Below, in pieces: positions 22,998 to 34,228 of a stretch of DNA of 64,000 bases. Origin of the DNA: Holothuria scabra (taxonomy: Eukaryota > Echinodermata > Holothuroidea > Aspidochirotida > Holothuriidae); contig CM074193.1 of assembly GCA_037179385.1 (NCBI GenBank), positions 47,025,082 through 47,089,081 of the forward strand, written 5' to 3'. How positions within the stretch are numbered: the stretch's first letter is position 1; every line of letters starts with the position of its first letter. The notes under the pieces were generated by a model, which did no database searches, was not told the DNA's origin, and saw only the letters and a list, made by a program, of their open reading frames with translations. A program made the position numbers and the translations under genes.

Positions 22998-23570
22998 TGC
23001 AGGGCCGTCACTAGCTTTTTTCAAAGGGGGATGCGTTTTTAAACTCGAGCATGTGGGTGAGGAAATTGTTGTGGACGAGGCCACGAAGTAGCAGAAGGGG
23101 GTGGGCATGGGAGAGGGGCCCCTTCCATATGGTTGGGAGCTTTGCAATTTTTCAACTTAAAATGGCACAATCTGGTGCATACCAAGAGAGGAAATTCAGG
23201 CGTAGGATCAACTGTTTCTGGAAGGGTGATTGATAATTGTAATCATTATATTCTCCTTGAATACACATGAATGATTAACTCACAAATAAATTTGACCCCT
23301 AACACAATTGCAACTGTATTAAGTATGAAACACTCACAGTTCAAAATTTAGCCGGTCCTAATTTGGTTCACTCCTCCAGTAATGAGTCTGTCCACGATTA
23401 TGAACCGAAGTCATGACGGGAACTATAAACTATAAACTGTTTTACACTAACACACAACTTGGATGAAATGACTGATTCCTGTAAAAGGAAACACTGTTTC
23501 CTGGGCCAGACTATAACTAGGCCACAGTGTTGTACTGCTAAATTTGCGAAGGATTCGGTAGCTTGTTAGT

Positions 23571-23710
23571 AAGTTAGATAGAGTTTAACGGCCCAGTTCC
23601 AACCTATTGGTTCAAGTCTAGCAGGCCACGGGCTTTTCCCAGTTGTGGCCCCCTGGATTGTTTCCCCTACTCCATTGCTTATGCTGAGCATCACGTAAAA
23701 CGGCAGTAGG
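23571..23710. repeat. Repeat unit matching both flanks of the ZUP1-intron LINE
   Basis: 23571-23614 matches 58504-58550 (TAGATAGAGTTT..GGCCCAGTT..AACCTATTGGTTCA) and 23612-23710 matches 59971-60066 (CCAGTTGTGG, then TTGTTT(T)CCCTACT, then ATTGCTTATG(C/T), then GAGCATCAC). So this copy is continuous where the other is split by the LINE, as a paralogous empty site would be. Confidence 0.65.
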
Positions 23711-23740
23711 TTCCTTTTTTAGAGTCTTTGATAGGACTCG

Positions 23741-25506
23741 CAGTGGCGTAGCCCAGGGTGGAATTTCCGGAGGGCTAGGTAATGAGTGGGGGGGCTGGTA
23801 CCTCCAAGGGTCAGGCGCGGCAAGACTATCTACGCGGAGCGCCGCCAGCGGTTGGCGCGGAGCGTTCAAGAAAATTTTGGGTTTTACAAACCCTCCAGAT
23901 GGCTGGAAACGGCACTTCTTACGTGTTTTAAGCCGGTTGCGCCCAGCCTTGAAATACGAATCTCCTGCCTGCCACTTCTCAAATAGTGTGAATGAAAAAT
24001 CAATCTATGAGAAATGATAATACATACACTTTTGGGGACCCCAAATCTGGGCATTTCTGATCTGTGTCATGGCCTGGAGGATGAGACTAAATGGAACCGG
24101 TATCTTCCTTTCTCTTGGGAAAAATTTTGAAATTCACGAGAACGTAGATCGCAAATGCGGCAATATTTGAACAGATTTCAGCTTCAAACGGGAAACCAAA
24201 ATTAGTTGTATATGTCCCCCTCTGAAAACATTTTTTGCGTTATATTTGCTCTATGCAAAATGGTGCTATGTTTCGCAAAACTTTGAACTGATTGTGGCCT
24301 ACGTTTTTGAATTTCCTATTTGGGGAACATGAAAATTTTCAAAATCCTCATTTTTATTCTTTGTAGAGATTTTACACGTGACATACATACTACCAAAGAA
24401 ACAATGTTTTCCGGTTTTCAGTGGTGTAGAAATGGAAAATGGTGCAGTATTTGTTCAGTCATCGGTACATTACCTAGTCATAATTAAAATATTTCAAAAT
24501 GAAAATCTCTCAAAAAATTTAAACCGCAAATCCGAAGTATGGATCATGCGGGAAACACATGAAATGCGGACCTTGTGGACATTTTACAAATCCGCCCGGA
24601 CGCCAGTGCCAACTAGTAAAAAGAGGACTTCTTAAAGAAATCGTTCTACAGTGGCACTTGTCATGGGAAGGAGTGAGGCACGACATAGGCCTACTTGTAA
24701 GGGATGGATGGGAAGAATTATTCGAAGGCACCCTTACCCTTAAAGGGCAAATCCTCTCACCTCAAGCCACAATTTTGGGAGGGTGTACTGAAATTCTCCA
24801 TTGGCTCAGCTCCTTGATTGACAGCTAATTCAAACAATGCACAGTACCAAAGCTTTTATTACACAGCATGAACTGTACTGAGTGTGTTTTGTTTATAAAC
24901 ATTGAGCTTTTCTATACTAGACTCGAAGCAATAAACTGTTATTGTCTCTGGATGAGGATGAATTTCAGACAATTGTGGGAGGAGCTTAAGTAAGAAGGTT
25001 AGGAGAATTGGTACTGTTTGGGGTGAGAGAACAGGGCCTTGAAGACATATTTTGTGTAGGATAAAGTATAACAATGGTAATGTAAGAATAGTCTCCACTG
25101 TATGATTGCCTTGTTTTCAGTAAATCAACCAGCCATAGAAAGGCAGAAAGGGTCTTAACTTAACAAAGTCAAATTAGAGTTTGCCGCCGAAACGTTCGTT
25201 TTATCTTGTAAGTGTAATGCAATAAACGACAGTGCAGACTGTATACGGTATCTAATTTAGTGAAAGTAATCATTGTGAAGTTATGACTTGATTTCATACG
25301 TGCACACATAATGTGTTTTACAAACATTCATGCATGTTTTATTAATTGTTACACATTTTATTTATTTACTTTTTTTGAAGGAAATACTTCAAAGTGTTCT
25401 CCGTTCAAACGCTGTATTTTTTCTCAATTACTTTATGAGGAGGCAAAAAATCTTGGGGACCTCAAGAAAATCGGGGGGGGGGGGGGGGGGCTAGCCCACG
25501 CCACTG
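23741..25506. mobile_element. hAT-like element, 1.8 kb, same family as 6234-9650
   Basis: Left end CAGTGGCGTAGCCCAGG, right end GCTAGCCCACGCCACTG. Flanking octamers AGGACTCG and ATAACTCG agree at 6 of 8. About 650 bp after the left end align with 6234-6900, and the last 250 bp align with 9440-9650. A G run of about 19 lies inside the right end. The middle (about 24250-25170) is unique to this copy and includes an inverted LINE-related segment. No transposase frame. Confidence 0.72.
24790..25045 (-). repeat. Inverted copy of the 10770-11030 LINE 3' segment
   Basis: The reverse complement aligns over about 250 bp with 10770-11030 (CTCTCACCCCAAA(T/C)AGTACC, then GCAATTGTCTGAAATTCA, then CAGTACAGTTCATG). 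It retains the same short reading frame (LSPQ-VPI ... LPQLSEIH). A remnant inserted in the hAT-like element. Confidence 0.6.
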
Positions 25507-25509
25507 ATA

Positions 25510-25580
25510 ACTCGACCTGGGAAGCGAACCCGGGTTTTTCGCGTGAGAGGCGGATGCTCTTACCGTTAGACCAAGCACGC
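25510..25580 (-). pseudogene. tRNA-Glu (CTC)-like sequence
   Basis: The minus strand shows TGGTCTAACGGTAAGAGC (A-box-like), an anticodon arm CGC-CTCTCAC-GCG with anticodon CTC, and CGGGTTCGCTTCCC (B-box-like). The acceptor strands do not pair, so it is a tRNA pseudogene or the head of a tRNA-derived SINE. It abuts the right TSD of the hAT-like element, so the element inserted next to it. Confidence 0.55.
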
Positions 25581-25994
25581 GGTCAGAAGGATTCGGTAGC
25601 GTAAAACGCCAACCCGTACTGCTACGAACTGACTATAACTGAGGCGAACTTAAACTGTGCTATGGCCTGCGATACTTCGAACTCGAAGCCTAGGCTGGAA
25701 GAAAGATTGAGCGGAAATGACTGATGGAAATGCAGCCGTGGATTTACAGACGCGAATAGTGATAGATCTCTCGAAGATACTTGTGAGATCGACGGCGAGC
25801 TGAAACTTCGCCACGTGATAGTCTAGAAGTATTGAAAACGTAGGAAAGATTGACGTTTGGTCGTTCCATGCACAATTCCGACCGCATTTAAAAAAAAATC
25901 TCCACACCCGGCGGCGACGCCCCTCCCCCATTTTTTTCGCCCCAATTTTTTTTTTTTTTTGGCGGGCAGGTCTGGAGGGGGGTGCGTTCGCACC

Positions 25995-27587
25995 CAGTGG
26001 CGTAGCTGCCATATGGTCAGGGGGGCGGTCGCCCCCCCCCCCCCTGAATGACCAAAATCGTCTGTCGGCGCCCTTTTGGGGTTTTCAACATACTTTACTC
26101 TTGCACCATTTTTGGCAAAAGACAAAATTTAATAGCGTTGTTTTAAGGCCCAGATAACAAAATGCTCAAACAGCAACCGATAAATGTACTAACTGCACTT
26201 CATTCTGATGAAAAGGGTAATCTTCTGTAACATAGGGTTAGGTTTTGCCGCAAACGTATCTTCATGCTTTACACGCACTAATGAATGTTGTCGCTGTGCT
26301 AAGTTCATTGCTTCCACACCAAGCGTGATTATAAGTTTACAAAATACACAGACTGACATTAAATCAACCCTCCCGGCCTGTAAAAGATGTTGCAAAGGGC
26401 GCAGCAATAATTGTAGCGCAAATAGCCCTCTTGTTGTCGGGGATAAATGTCAACAAAGACAATAAAAAGACGTTTTTCAAGATCATTTGAAGAGAACATT
26501 CAGGTTAAAATAAAACAGAACTGTTATAACAGTGGTAATGATTTAAGAGTTGTAATGAGTAATTTTCATTTTGCTTTCCTTCAAGTGACCATTATCATAA
26601 TAAATGGCTCTTTCTGACACTGCACAATAATTCAATGAAAATGCTTATTTCTGTTCTTCCGAGGTCTAAAATGCCAGAACATTGCATCAAAAAAGCTTAA
26701 GTTTAGGAGACTTTTATTTATTATGAATTTGGTATCTAGAAAGCCAAGCAGACCTCTTGTCTTGGCTGTTTCTTTTGATGTACTTAATAAATGGCTATTT
26801 CAGAGTGGTCGCATGATGTAAATTACCTCATTTAATTTTTCTTCGTGTACTTATCTTGATTTCCAGGTGCCAAAAATGTACACCTAACGGTGATTAATGT
26901 CCATAACTTTTTCCCTCAGTAGGATTGCTTGCTATTTTGCTCTAGCAGGTTTAATCTTTACCTTCAAAGAGTGGCCCATTATACATTAAAATCTTAAATC
27001 GAGACCTGACAATAACACACAAAATATAATGACTGCCTTCATACTAGAATATGGAAGAGAGGATAGAAACATGCGCGTCCGCAGGTAGGGGAAAGGGGGG
27101 GGACTTTCCCTCCCCTGAAAAATAAATAAAAAACCTGAAAAATCGAAGAAAACATAAAGAAAAAGACGAAGAAAAATTAACATCAATATTTCTTAGCAGT
27201 TCACTCAGTGTTTTCCCTATTTATATCCAGTAAATAGGCCTTAGAAATGTCGTTTCCATCGATCTGAGCTGCATTTTGGGCCAAAATTTTCTTGCGCTCC
27301 ACGCAAACTCATGGTGGTACGGAGCTTTCCCCCTACAAGAATTTAGTCCCACTCCCCCCGAATTTTCTTCAGCGGAAGCCCATGGATAGAAATTTTAAAA
27401 TGGTTTAATAGAAAAACTTGCTGAGGAGAAATGTCAAAGTAGTCTTCTACCAGGTGGAAATCAAAATAATGGAAAATCTGAAAAGCCGTGGCTTCGATCG
27501 TGCGGAGGATCAGGGTATTTACTCCTTCGAAGCGCCCCTGCAGACCATTTTCTCCCCCTCTGACCGAAACCCCTAGCTCCGCCACTG
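25995..27587. mobile_element. hAT-like element, 1.6 kb, TSD 7 of 8
   Basis: Left end CAGTGGCGTAGCTGCC, right end CTAGCTCCGCCACTG; inverted ends agree over 14 bp with one mismatch. TTCGCACC (25987-25994) and TTCGCATC (27588-27595) form a TSD with one mismatch. It contains a C run at 26032-26044 and a decayed reverse hairpin module at about 27295-27325. An 86-codon Cys-rich frame (26208-26465) lies inside but has no signal peptide or known domain. Confidence 0.75.
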
Positions 27588-27599
27588 TTCGCATCCTCC

Positions 27600-28815
27600 G
27601 CACCCCCCCCCCCCCCGGTGACGCCCCTGTGGTGGACGCAATTTAACCAGAGTCTTGAAACAAGACCTGATATGCAAAATGACACTCTGCTACATCTTTC
27701 AAAACTGAGATTTAAAACAAAAACAAGGGCTTTTGTCAATGTTCCTTTTAGGAGCGGCACCTGAACTTTCGAGTTAAGTGGTTATTAATGGATAAAATTC
27801 ATTTTTGATATGTAACTCACCACGGGAATCTATGAAACTGAGGTAATTTACCTAGATTATAAAATCTACTTTAAGGTGAAAGTTTCAATCAAGCGGCCTC
27901 CTTGACACTTAGTTCAATACCGTGCGCTTACTGAAACTTTTCAATATATCTCGATCATTACTCTGCATACCCACATGCCACATTCAAGGCTTCATAAAAA
28001 AGGATTTGAGTAAATACGCTACACTATATGCAGCACAGAAATTGCTACTAAAAGGGAATTCCTTCAGAGAGAAACTTCTCACTAGAAACTATACTTGTCT
28101 GAAGAGATCACCTCAGCCACCAACGACATTGCCTCTAAACACCTAGCTGCATTACTTACTAACTCTCATGACAAATCCTGCCATTGTGAAAAGGCTACTA
28201 CTGATGACGTTCTGTCGTATAGAGCCAAGAACAGAAACCGGTCTAGTTGGTTTATAAAAAGCCACAAAAACAACTAAAATGTTACTTTGATAACGACTCA
28301 CATTCCTCCTTGTTTAATCATGCATATATTGAAATGATGGGTGTTATTCCCTAAAACAGAGCATTTCACAGGCTAGGTAACGTCAGATAGTGAACCGCCT
28401 ACCCCCCCCCCCCCATTTCACTAAAACTGAAGGTTAGACACGTAATGTATTGAGTGAAGCAGTATCTAAACAGACATGGGCTTGGGTAGGCCTATTTGCA
28501 TATACCAGCCCCTAAACCTGTAAATCGAAATACAGTAGGGAAGATCGAACCGTCGGCATAATAAAGAATCTGTGGAATGCATACAACCCAAACGAACCGG
28601 CCTGTGAGGAAAACAAAGTTCTTAACATGGGGATCTAAGGAAGTTTAACTTATGCAGAGACTGCTATGACCCACATGCAACACCTTACATAACACCTAAA
28701 ACTGAGGTGTGTACCCTGAACTGTAGCTGTGAATCACTAAATTTTATATTATTCGATTCTTTGTATGCAACTTTGCCAGTTGTGTATAATGCGAGACATG
28801 TTTGGACCATTTAGG
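27600..28815. other. No gene supported; C runs and short frames
   Basis: C runs at about 27603-27617 and 28399-28413. Near 27617-27630, GGTGACGCCCCTG looks like the right end of another CAGGGGCG-type element whose left end I could not find. Frames at 27922-28146 and 28095-28277 overlap in different phases and could be a frame-broken relic of a retroelement protein, but show no motif I recognise. Confidence 0.35.
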
Positions 28816-28934
28816 AAGTAAGTAGAGTTTGTAAGTAGAGTTTGTAAGTAGAGTTTTTAAGTAGAGTTTGTAAGTAGAGTTTGTAAGTAGAGTTTGTAAG
28901 TAGAGTTTGTAAGTGGAGTTTGTAAGTAGAGTTT
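28816..28934. repeat. 14-bp minisatellite, about 8.5 copies
   Basis: Unit AGTAGAGTTTGTAA repeated with one T-for-G and one G-for-A change. Low divergence indicates recent expansion. Confidence 0.9.
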
Positions 28935-28939
28935 AAGCA

Positions 28940-29780
28940 GTCGTTAATTTGAACTACCTTTTCCAATAAAATGTTCACTTCAATAAAAAAAAAAATGAGT
29001 AACTTGCAGAAAGATCAGAAAGTTTCCATAAAAACTACAGAGACGTAACAAGGTTCTTGGTGTGGGGATGGGACAAAGTCGACAAATCGTCTCCATTCTT
29101 AACCGCCGTCTTAGCTGCTGGGAATAGGGTAAAAATGGTTTGTATGAGGGTAAATTTGATCAATTTAGGCCGATTAGTGGAGATGATGATAAAAGATAAA
29201 GATTTATCAAAGGAAACATTTTCTACACCCACAGCTGGATCAAATTGAGAAAGTCAATTATGACTGTAACTTGGGGAAAAGTATAAACATACTATCTACA
29301 ATCGATATTAACTTAAAATATGTTTACTGTCCACTATAAGACTAAGTCTTAGCTGAATAAGTATGGGCTGATTTTAAAATCCAAAGTCGAGACGTCTATG
29401 TGTTTTATCTCCCGCCCCCCCCCCCCCCCCCAAAAAAAAAGTTTCAGAACCTCGTCAGTATCCAAGGTGCTTACCACCTCCCATTCAACAGAAAGAAACA
29501 TGAGGGATATGAACCGTGTTTGTGCTATAGTGGAGTAGAGCTTAGGTTTAATAATCCCCATATTTCAAAAATGCTGTCTCTGCTAAATCTGAAGTAACTG
29601 GCATTGAGGCAAACCCTATCAATACTTTAGAGGGACATTTGTACACATTGTCACGTCCTAATTTTTGCAAGTGTTTTAACAGCCCTACGCCTGGAAAGGA
29701 TACTTTTGTTTGCCATGTACCTTCATCTATTTCATACAGTTCAAATTCTGTTTTTATTTTTCAGCTGGTGGCACATCAAA
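28940..29780. other. No gene seen; C/A homopolymer tract
   Basis: AT-rich sequence with a C run joined to an A run at about 29413-29440. No exon or element ends recognised. Confidence 0.4.
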
Positions 29781-29956
29781 TTTAGTGGCGTAAATAGGAT
29801 TTTTCTCTTTTGTGTGGGGCTGTGGGGAGGGGGAATATATTTCTAGGGGACTGGAACTTGGTATCTAAGCGTAGCGCCACCATTAGTTGGCCCGGGAGTG
29901 TACAAAAAAAATTGGGATTTTTAACTGCTCCCAGATGGCTGGAAGTGGCATTTGTC

Positions 29957-31380
29957 GGGTTCAGTTCAGTTCAGTTCAGTTCAGTAAGACATTTATTCCA
30001 ATCTCTTACCATAATATAAAATACATAACAACATTGTGAGAGAGGTAAAGGTAACGAAATAACGGTATGTAAGAAATCATGCTAACACACCACAAAATAA
30101 TTACTTTACACAACAAAACAAAACAAAGTAAGAGACTGAGGAGTGGCAACTAAAAGCTTCTAGGAGCTTGTAGGTGTTGGCACCCCTTAAAAACAAACAG
30201 AATAAGCGACAAAAGGAAGAGAAACACAAAAACACGGAAGAACAAAAACGGAAGTTTAAAGATAGTTTGCAATAAAATGAACTTTAAGCTGCTTTTTAAA
30301 TGCATATGGCGTTTTACACTTAGTAACTTCAAAGGGTAAAGAATTCCATAATTTTGCTCCTATAAAACGAAGACCAGGTTGAGAGGACCTAAGTCTGCAA
30401 AGGGGAGTGATAAACTGATTTGAAGTACGACAAGGGTAAAGGTAATGGTTATCACGAAACTGGAAATGAGTACTAAATATTGACGGGGCTCTGTTATGTG
30501 GCCAGACAAAAATAAACAACCCGATATGATACCGATTTAAATTATAAATATTTAGAATGTTAGGACTGGCGAAAAGAGGTGCAGTAGGATGACGATAGTC
30601 TACTTTGCATATGCATCTAATAGCCCTTTTCTGTAAAATAAAGAGAGGTTGAATTCTGGTAGCATAGGCCTACGTGCTCCCCTAAATGGTATTACAATAA
30701 GTGAGGTAAGGGAGTATAACGGTATTATACAGGGAAACCAAAATTTTCGTAGGAAGAAGTTGACGAAATCTGTAAAGTATCCCCACACCTTTGAAACTTT
30801 AATGCTAACATACTTGATATGATCAGTCCAGGTAAGATGAGAATCAACAAACACACCAAGAAACTTAGTGACATTTGAACGCTGTATGTTAAGTACCACA
30901 AAGTTGTATGTTGCTTACACTCTGATTAAACTGCTTAGAAGGTGATGCAAAAATAACAAAATTGGGTTTCTTTACATTGAGAGATATCTTGTTTGCACAA
31001 AACCAGTTGTGAACATTGACAAATTCATGTTGTATTACATTAAGTAAACAACTGAGGTCATTACTGGAATAAAAAAAAGGTTGGTATCGTCAGCATTAGA
31101 AATTACGTGAAAATTATTACTAGCCTCATGGAGATCATTGATATAAATAATAGACAACAAAGGACCTAAAATTGATCCCTGGGGAACACCACAAATAATA
31201 GGCTTACGTATATTGGTAACGATCAGTAACATAACTTTTAAACCAATCCAGTGCAGTTCCCCTAACACCGTAATGTTCAAGTTTGCTGAGTAGGATTCTA
31301 TGGTCCAATGTATCAAAAGCTTTAACTGTGTTTCATCCTGGTGAGAAAAATTTGTGGTTTTCCTCAGATTCAAACACGTC
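29957..31380 (-). pseudogene. 5'-truncated, frame-broken LINE reverse transcriptase
   Basis: On the minus strand, frames in different phases spell out a non-LTR retrotransposon ORF2: a palm region with [13 protein letters not shown] (about 31165-31205) and a following ADD motif (about 31090), then KFLGVFVDSHLTWTDHI (about 30850), and a C-terminal FIGAKLWNSLPFEV block (about 30330). The 3' end has AATAAATG and then a pentanucleotide (TGAAC)n tail at 29957-29985, typical of LINEs ending in short tandem repeats. It is inserted just after a hairpin module at 29872-29950. Several frameshifts make it inactive. It is a different family from the LINE at 58.6-60 kb. Confidence 0.8.
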
Positions 31381-31554
31381 TTTGAGATACTGATCAGCTC
31401 AGTTCATCACTCCACTGGACTATGGATCCTAGAATTGCAAATTCGAAATCCTGCTCTAAGTTGTGAGTAGCTGTTTCAGTGCACGAGTGAATAAGGTGTT
31501 TCGTATGCGTAGGGGAGCATTTCAGTTTGAGACAGAAGATTTTTTGCCCGAAAA

Positions 31555-31915
31555 TGTAATTCTGCCCGAAAGACAATCTAAGCGGAGCGCCACCTCTGGT
31601 TGGCGCGGAACGTGTAGAAAATTTGAAAATTCGTACCTCTCAGATAGTCAAAAATGACATTTCCCAGGCTTATATAGGAGATCCAAGCAGTCGTTATTTT
31701 AAAGTTTTCAATTGCAGATACACGTTTACTTCAAACTAAAATTCAGCCAGAAAGACTAAGCTGAGCGCCACCATTGGTTGGCGTAAAGCGCACAGAAAAT
31801 TTTGAAATATGGGACCTCAGACGGTCGAAAATGAAAGTTCCCAGGCTTTTAGAGGGATCTAAGCAGTCGCTTTTTGAGTTTCCGTTTGCAAACATTTTTA
31901 AATGAAACTTAAATT
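31555..31915 (+). repeat. Tandem pair of GGAGCGCC hairpin modules
   Basis: Two units of about 180 bp, each with GCCAGAAAGAC or GCCCGAAAGAC, the GAGCGCCACC..GTTGGCG core, an AGAAAATTT word, then CCCAGGCTT and GCAGTCG. Compare 5605-5930. Confidence 0.65.
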
Positions 31916-31919
31916 CTGT

Positions 31920-32630
31920 TGAACTCAAGATGTCATTCTGGATGTCTGGTGAGGTATATCTGGTATTTCTTGCAGAATGCTCGAGATGTTTCTTTATGGT
32001 GTCATCATTTCTCCCTAAAGTTTCAAAGATCTCCAGGAAAAGACCCTTGGTCAATGACTCACGTCTTTCATCATGTCCCCTCAAGATATACTCAGTATGT
32101 ATTGTCCTTGATCATTACTAGTTGGCGGTGCATTTCACTATTTTCAAATTTTCATTACGTATTTAGTGACTTACATATTCCAATGCCATCAGATGCGATT
32201 TGGTGCAATATAGCAATCCATATGAGATTTTCTTCTACCCTTCAATTTCATAGCAAATGGTATTTACTTCTGCAATGTGGGTTCATGAGTTTTTTTATGT
32301 AGATGGATTGATTTCTGCCTTCAAACCTGGCTAGTCGGTACGATAGCTCTTCTACAGTTGAAGATTTCAATTTGGGTTCCCATAGTATGGGGCCCGATCC
32401 ACTGGCGTAACCAGGATTTTTTAATTGGAGGGGCAAACTAACCGGGTCTGATCGGCGGAGGTTTTTTGGATCCATTACAAAAAAATAAACCATACTCCGT
32501 CGGGATCGGCTTAACCTCGGCTTACCTTAACTTGAACAAATCTAGGCCTAGGCTAGGTTGATGAAGACGATTTTAGAATAACACCCAAATGTTTATAGAT
32601 TCGCCGAAAAAGACATACCTTTTGTCCGCA
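31920..32630. other. No gene supported; possible decayed element end
   Basis: Open frames of 113-127 codons on both strands (31743-32302) have no domain, overlap each other and extend into the hairpin modules, so they are chance. At 32399 CACTGGCGTAACCAGGATTTTTT looks like a mutated hAT-like left end. Confidence 0.4.
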
Positions 32631-32631
32631 G

Positions 32632-33296
32632 TGGCGTAGCTAGACATTTTCTAGGGGACAAGCACCCAAATTTTCCGATTTTTTTAAAAGCGTGAATACC
32701 ACTGTATGATGGGCATAATGTGTGCGAATCGAACCGAAAGTTTTGCCCTTTAAGGAAGTATTTGTAAATCTGGGGCTCGTATTGCAGAAAAGTTTGGATT
32801 CTGGGTTTCCTGTAAGAAAATTGAAAAGTTGGGGGATTACTGAAGAATCTGTATTCCTAATGGCAAATCTGAGTTTGCACGGCGACCAAAGATCGTTGTT
32901 ACTGCACAATCTAAGGCCTGCGAATTGAGGCTCTCCGACGACATTTTAAAACTCAAAAGCTTATAATGGAGGAAATTTGGAGTTCGATGAAAGAAAATTT
33001 ATGAAAATAACACTGTAAATGCGGGTGTCACTTGATGACCTGGTGTCACATGTGGCGAATTTGCGATTTTGTCATTTCCAGAGCTCGGAAAACTTGACCA
33101 AACTGATTTCATTGGAGATTCCAACTTGCAACGGACAAATATGGAGCTTTTATTCAAGAGAATTCAGAATTTCACGAAGGAAGAGTCGGGGAAAACCACA
33201 ATGTTGTTGACTGGTGTTACAAATGGAAAATTTCCAATTTTTTTATTTTTCAGAGCCAGAGATGCAAATTGCCCCTGTCCCTGTTGCTACGTGACT
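32632..33296. mobile_element. Probable hAT-like element, decayed right end
   Basis: Left end CAGTGGCGTAGCTAGACA followed by TCTAGGGGACAAG. The right side reads CCCCTGTCCCTGTTGCTACGTGACTG, a mutated complement of the same terminus. No TSD match. The 665-bp interior has no coding potential beyond chance. Confidence 0.4.
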
Positions 33297-33299
33297 GCC

Positions 33300-33686
33300 T
33301 TAACATTTAAGAATCACTGCTGTGGGCGGAGTACTCATTACAACAAACCTAGCAGCCTTTCGTTGAATTTACTCAATTTTGTTAATAAAGAAGACAGTGT
33401 AAGGATCCCAGACAGAATTGAATACTCTAATAAGAGTCGAACAAGTGTGAGATAGGCATTAGCTTTGATATTCCTTGGGCAGGAGTAAAGATTCTTTTTC
33501 AATAAAGCCTAGCGACCTATTAGTTGATGAGGAAATCCGGTTGATATGCTTGTTCGAAGAAAGGTTGTTTGAGGTATCAACTCCAAGATAAGAATGGAAA
33601 TCAGGAGAATCAAGGTTATCATGACTAGAGAGTAGTTGTAAAGGGTGTAGAACAGAAAGCTTGGAAATATCCCGGGAGTGAGACAA
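33300..33686 (-). pseudogene. LINE reverse-transcriptase C-terminal fragment
   Basis: Minus strand frames read SYLGVDTSNNLSSNKHINRI followed by SSSTNRSLGFIEK, then after a break VWDPYTVFFINKIE, a stop, and IQRKAARFV. These are the conserved post-palm and thumb words of LINE ORF2 proteins. Both ends are truncated and at least one stop and one frameshift are present. Confidence 0.75.
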
Positions 33687-33699
33687 TTATTGGCGATAA

Positions 33700-34225
33700 C
33701 ACTCTTGCCGAGTTCCGAGAAATGAGTCAAATATCGAATAAATTTTGAAATGACCCTTTTTTCGGGGGGGGGGGGGTAATTTCCAAGGGACTCAAATAAT
33801 AAAGGCTTACGAATGATTTGCACTTCTTTCAGGTGTGTATGGGCAATAAGTATAGAAGTATTTTTTCCGAATTCCAGTAGGGCCATGCTCGCCCCCCCCC
33901 CCCCTCTGGCTACAACAATGGACCGATCAATGGCCAACAATAGGTACACCATGAAAGTACCCCCCCCCCCTCTATGGGGGTTAGACGCGAAGAAATGACA
34001 TCTTCTTTGGAGCAGGTGGGACTGCGATAGTATCCCTAGTAGTATCCCTCTGTATTAGTTGAGTGAAAAGAGATGCAGCGCCGCTCTCGTCCATCCAATA
34101 TCACATTAGCTTCATTCTGTTCCCTGTACTAGTTGTATTTGGACAACAGATCATATTATGGCAGATGTACTCCCAAGTCTTAGCTTCAACTTGCTGGCAC
34201 TGATGTGTTATACTGTGCTGCATCG
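33700..34225. other. No gene; clustered G/C homopolymer runs
   Basis: G run at about 33764-33776 and C runs at about 33893-33904 and 33960-33970, matching the habit of hAT-like ends in this window, but intact TIRs were not found. Confidence 0.4.
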
Positions 34226-34228
34226 CAC

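Noticed and set aside
27617..27630. GGTGACGCCCCTG as right end of an outer hAT-like element around 25995-27587
   Set aside because: No matching CAGGGGCGTCACC left end or TSD found on the left side.
31743..32302. 113-127 codon frames on both strands
   Set aside because: They overlap one another and hairpin modules of transposon origin; no recognisable protein features.
33069..33455. 128-codon plus-strand frame with CPCPCC
   Set aside because: It runs across the decayed hAT-like right end and antisense through a LINE fragment, so it is a composite of repeats.
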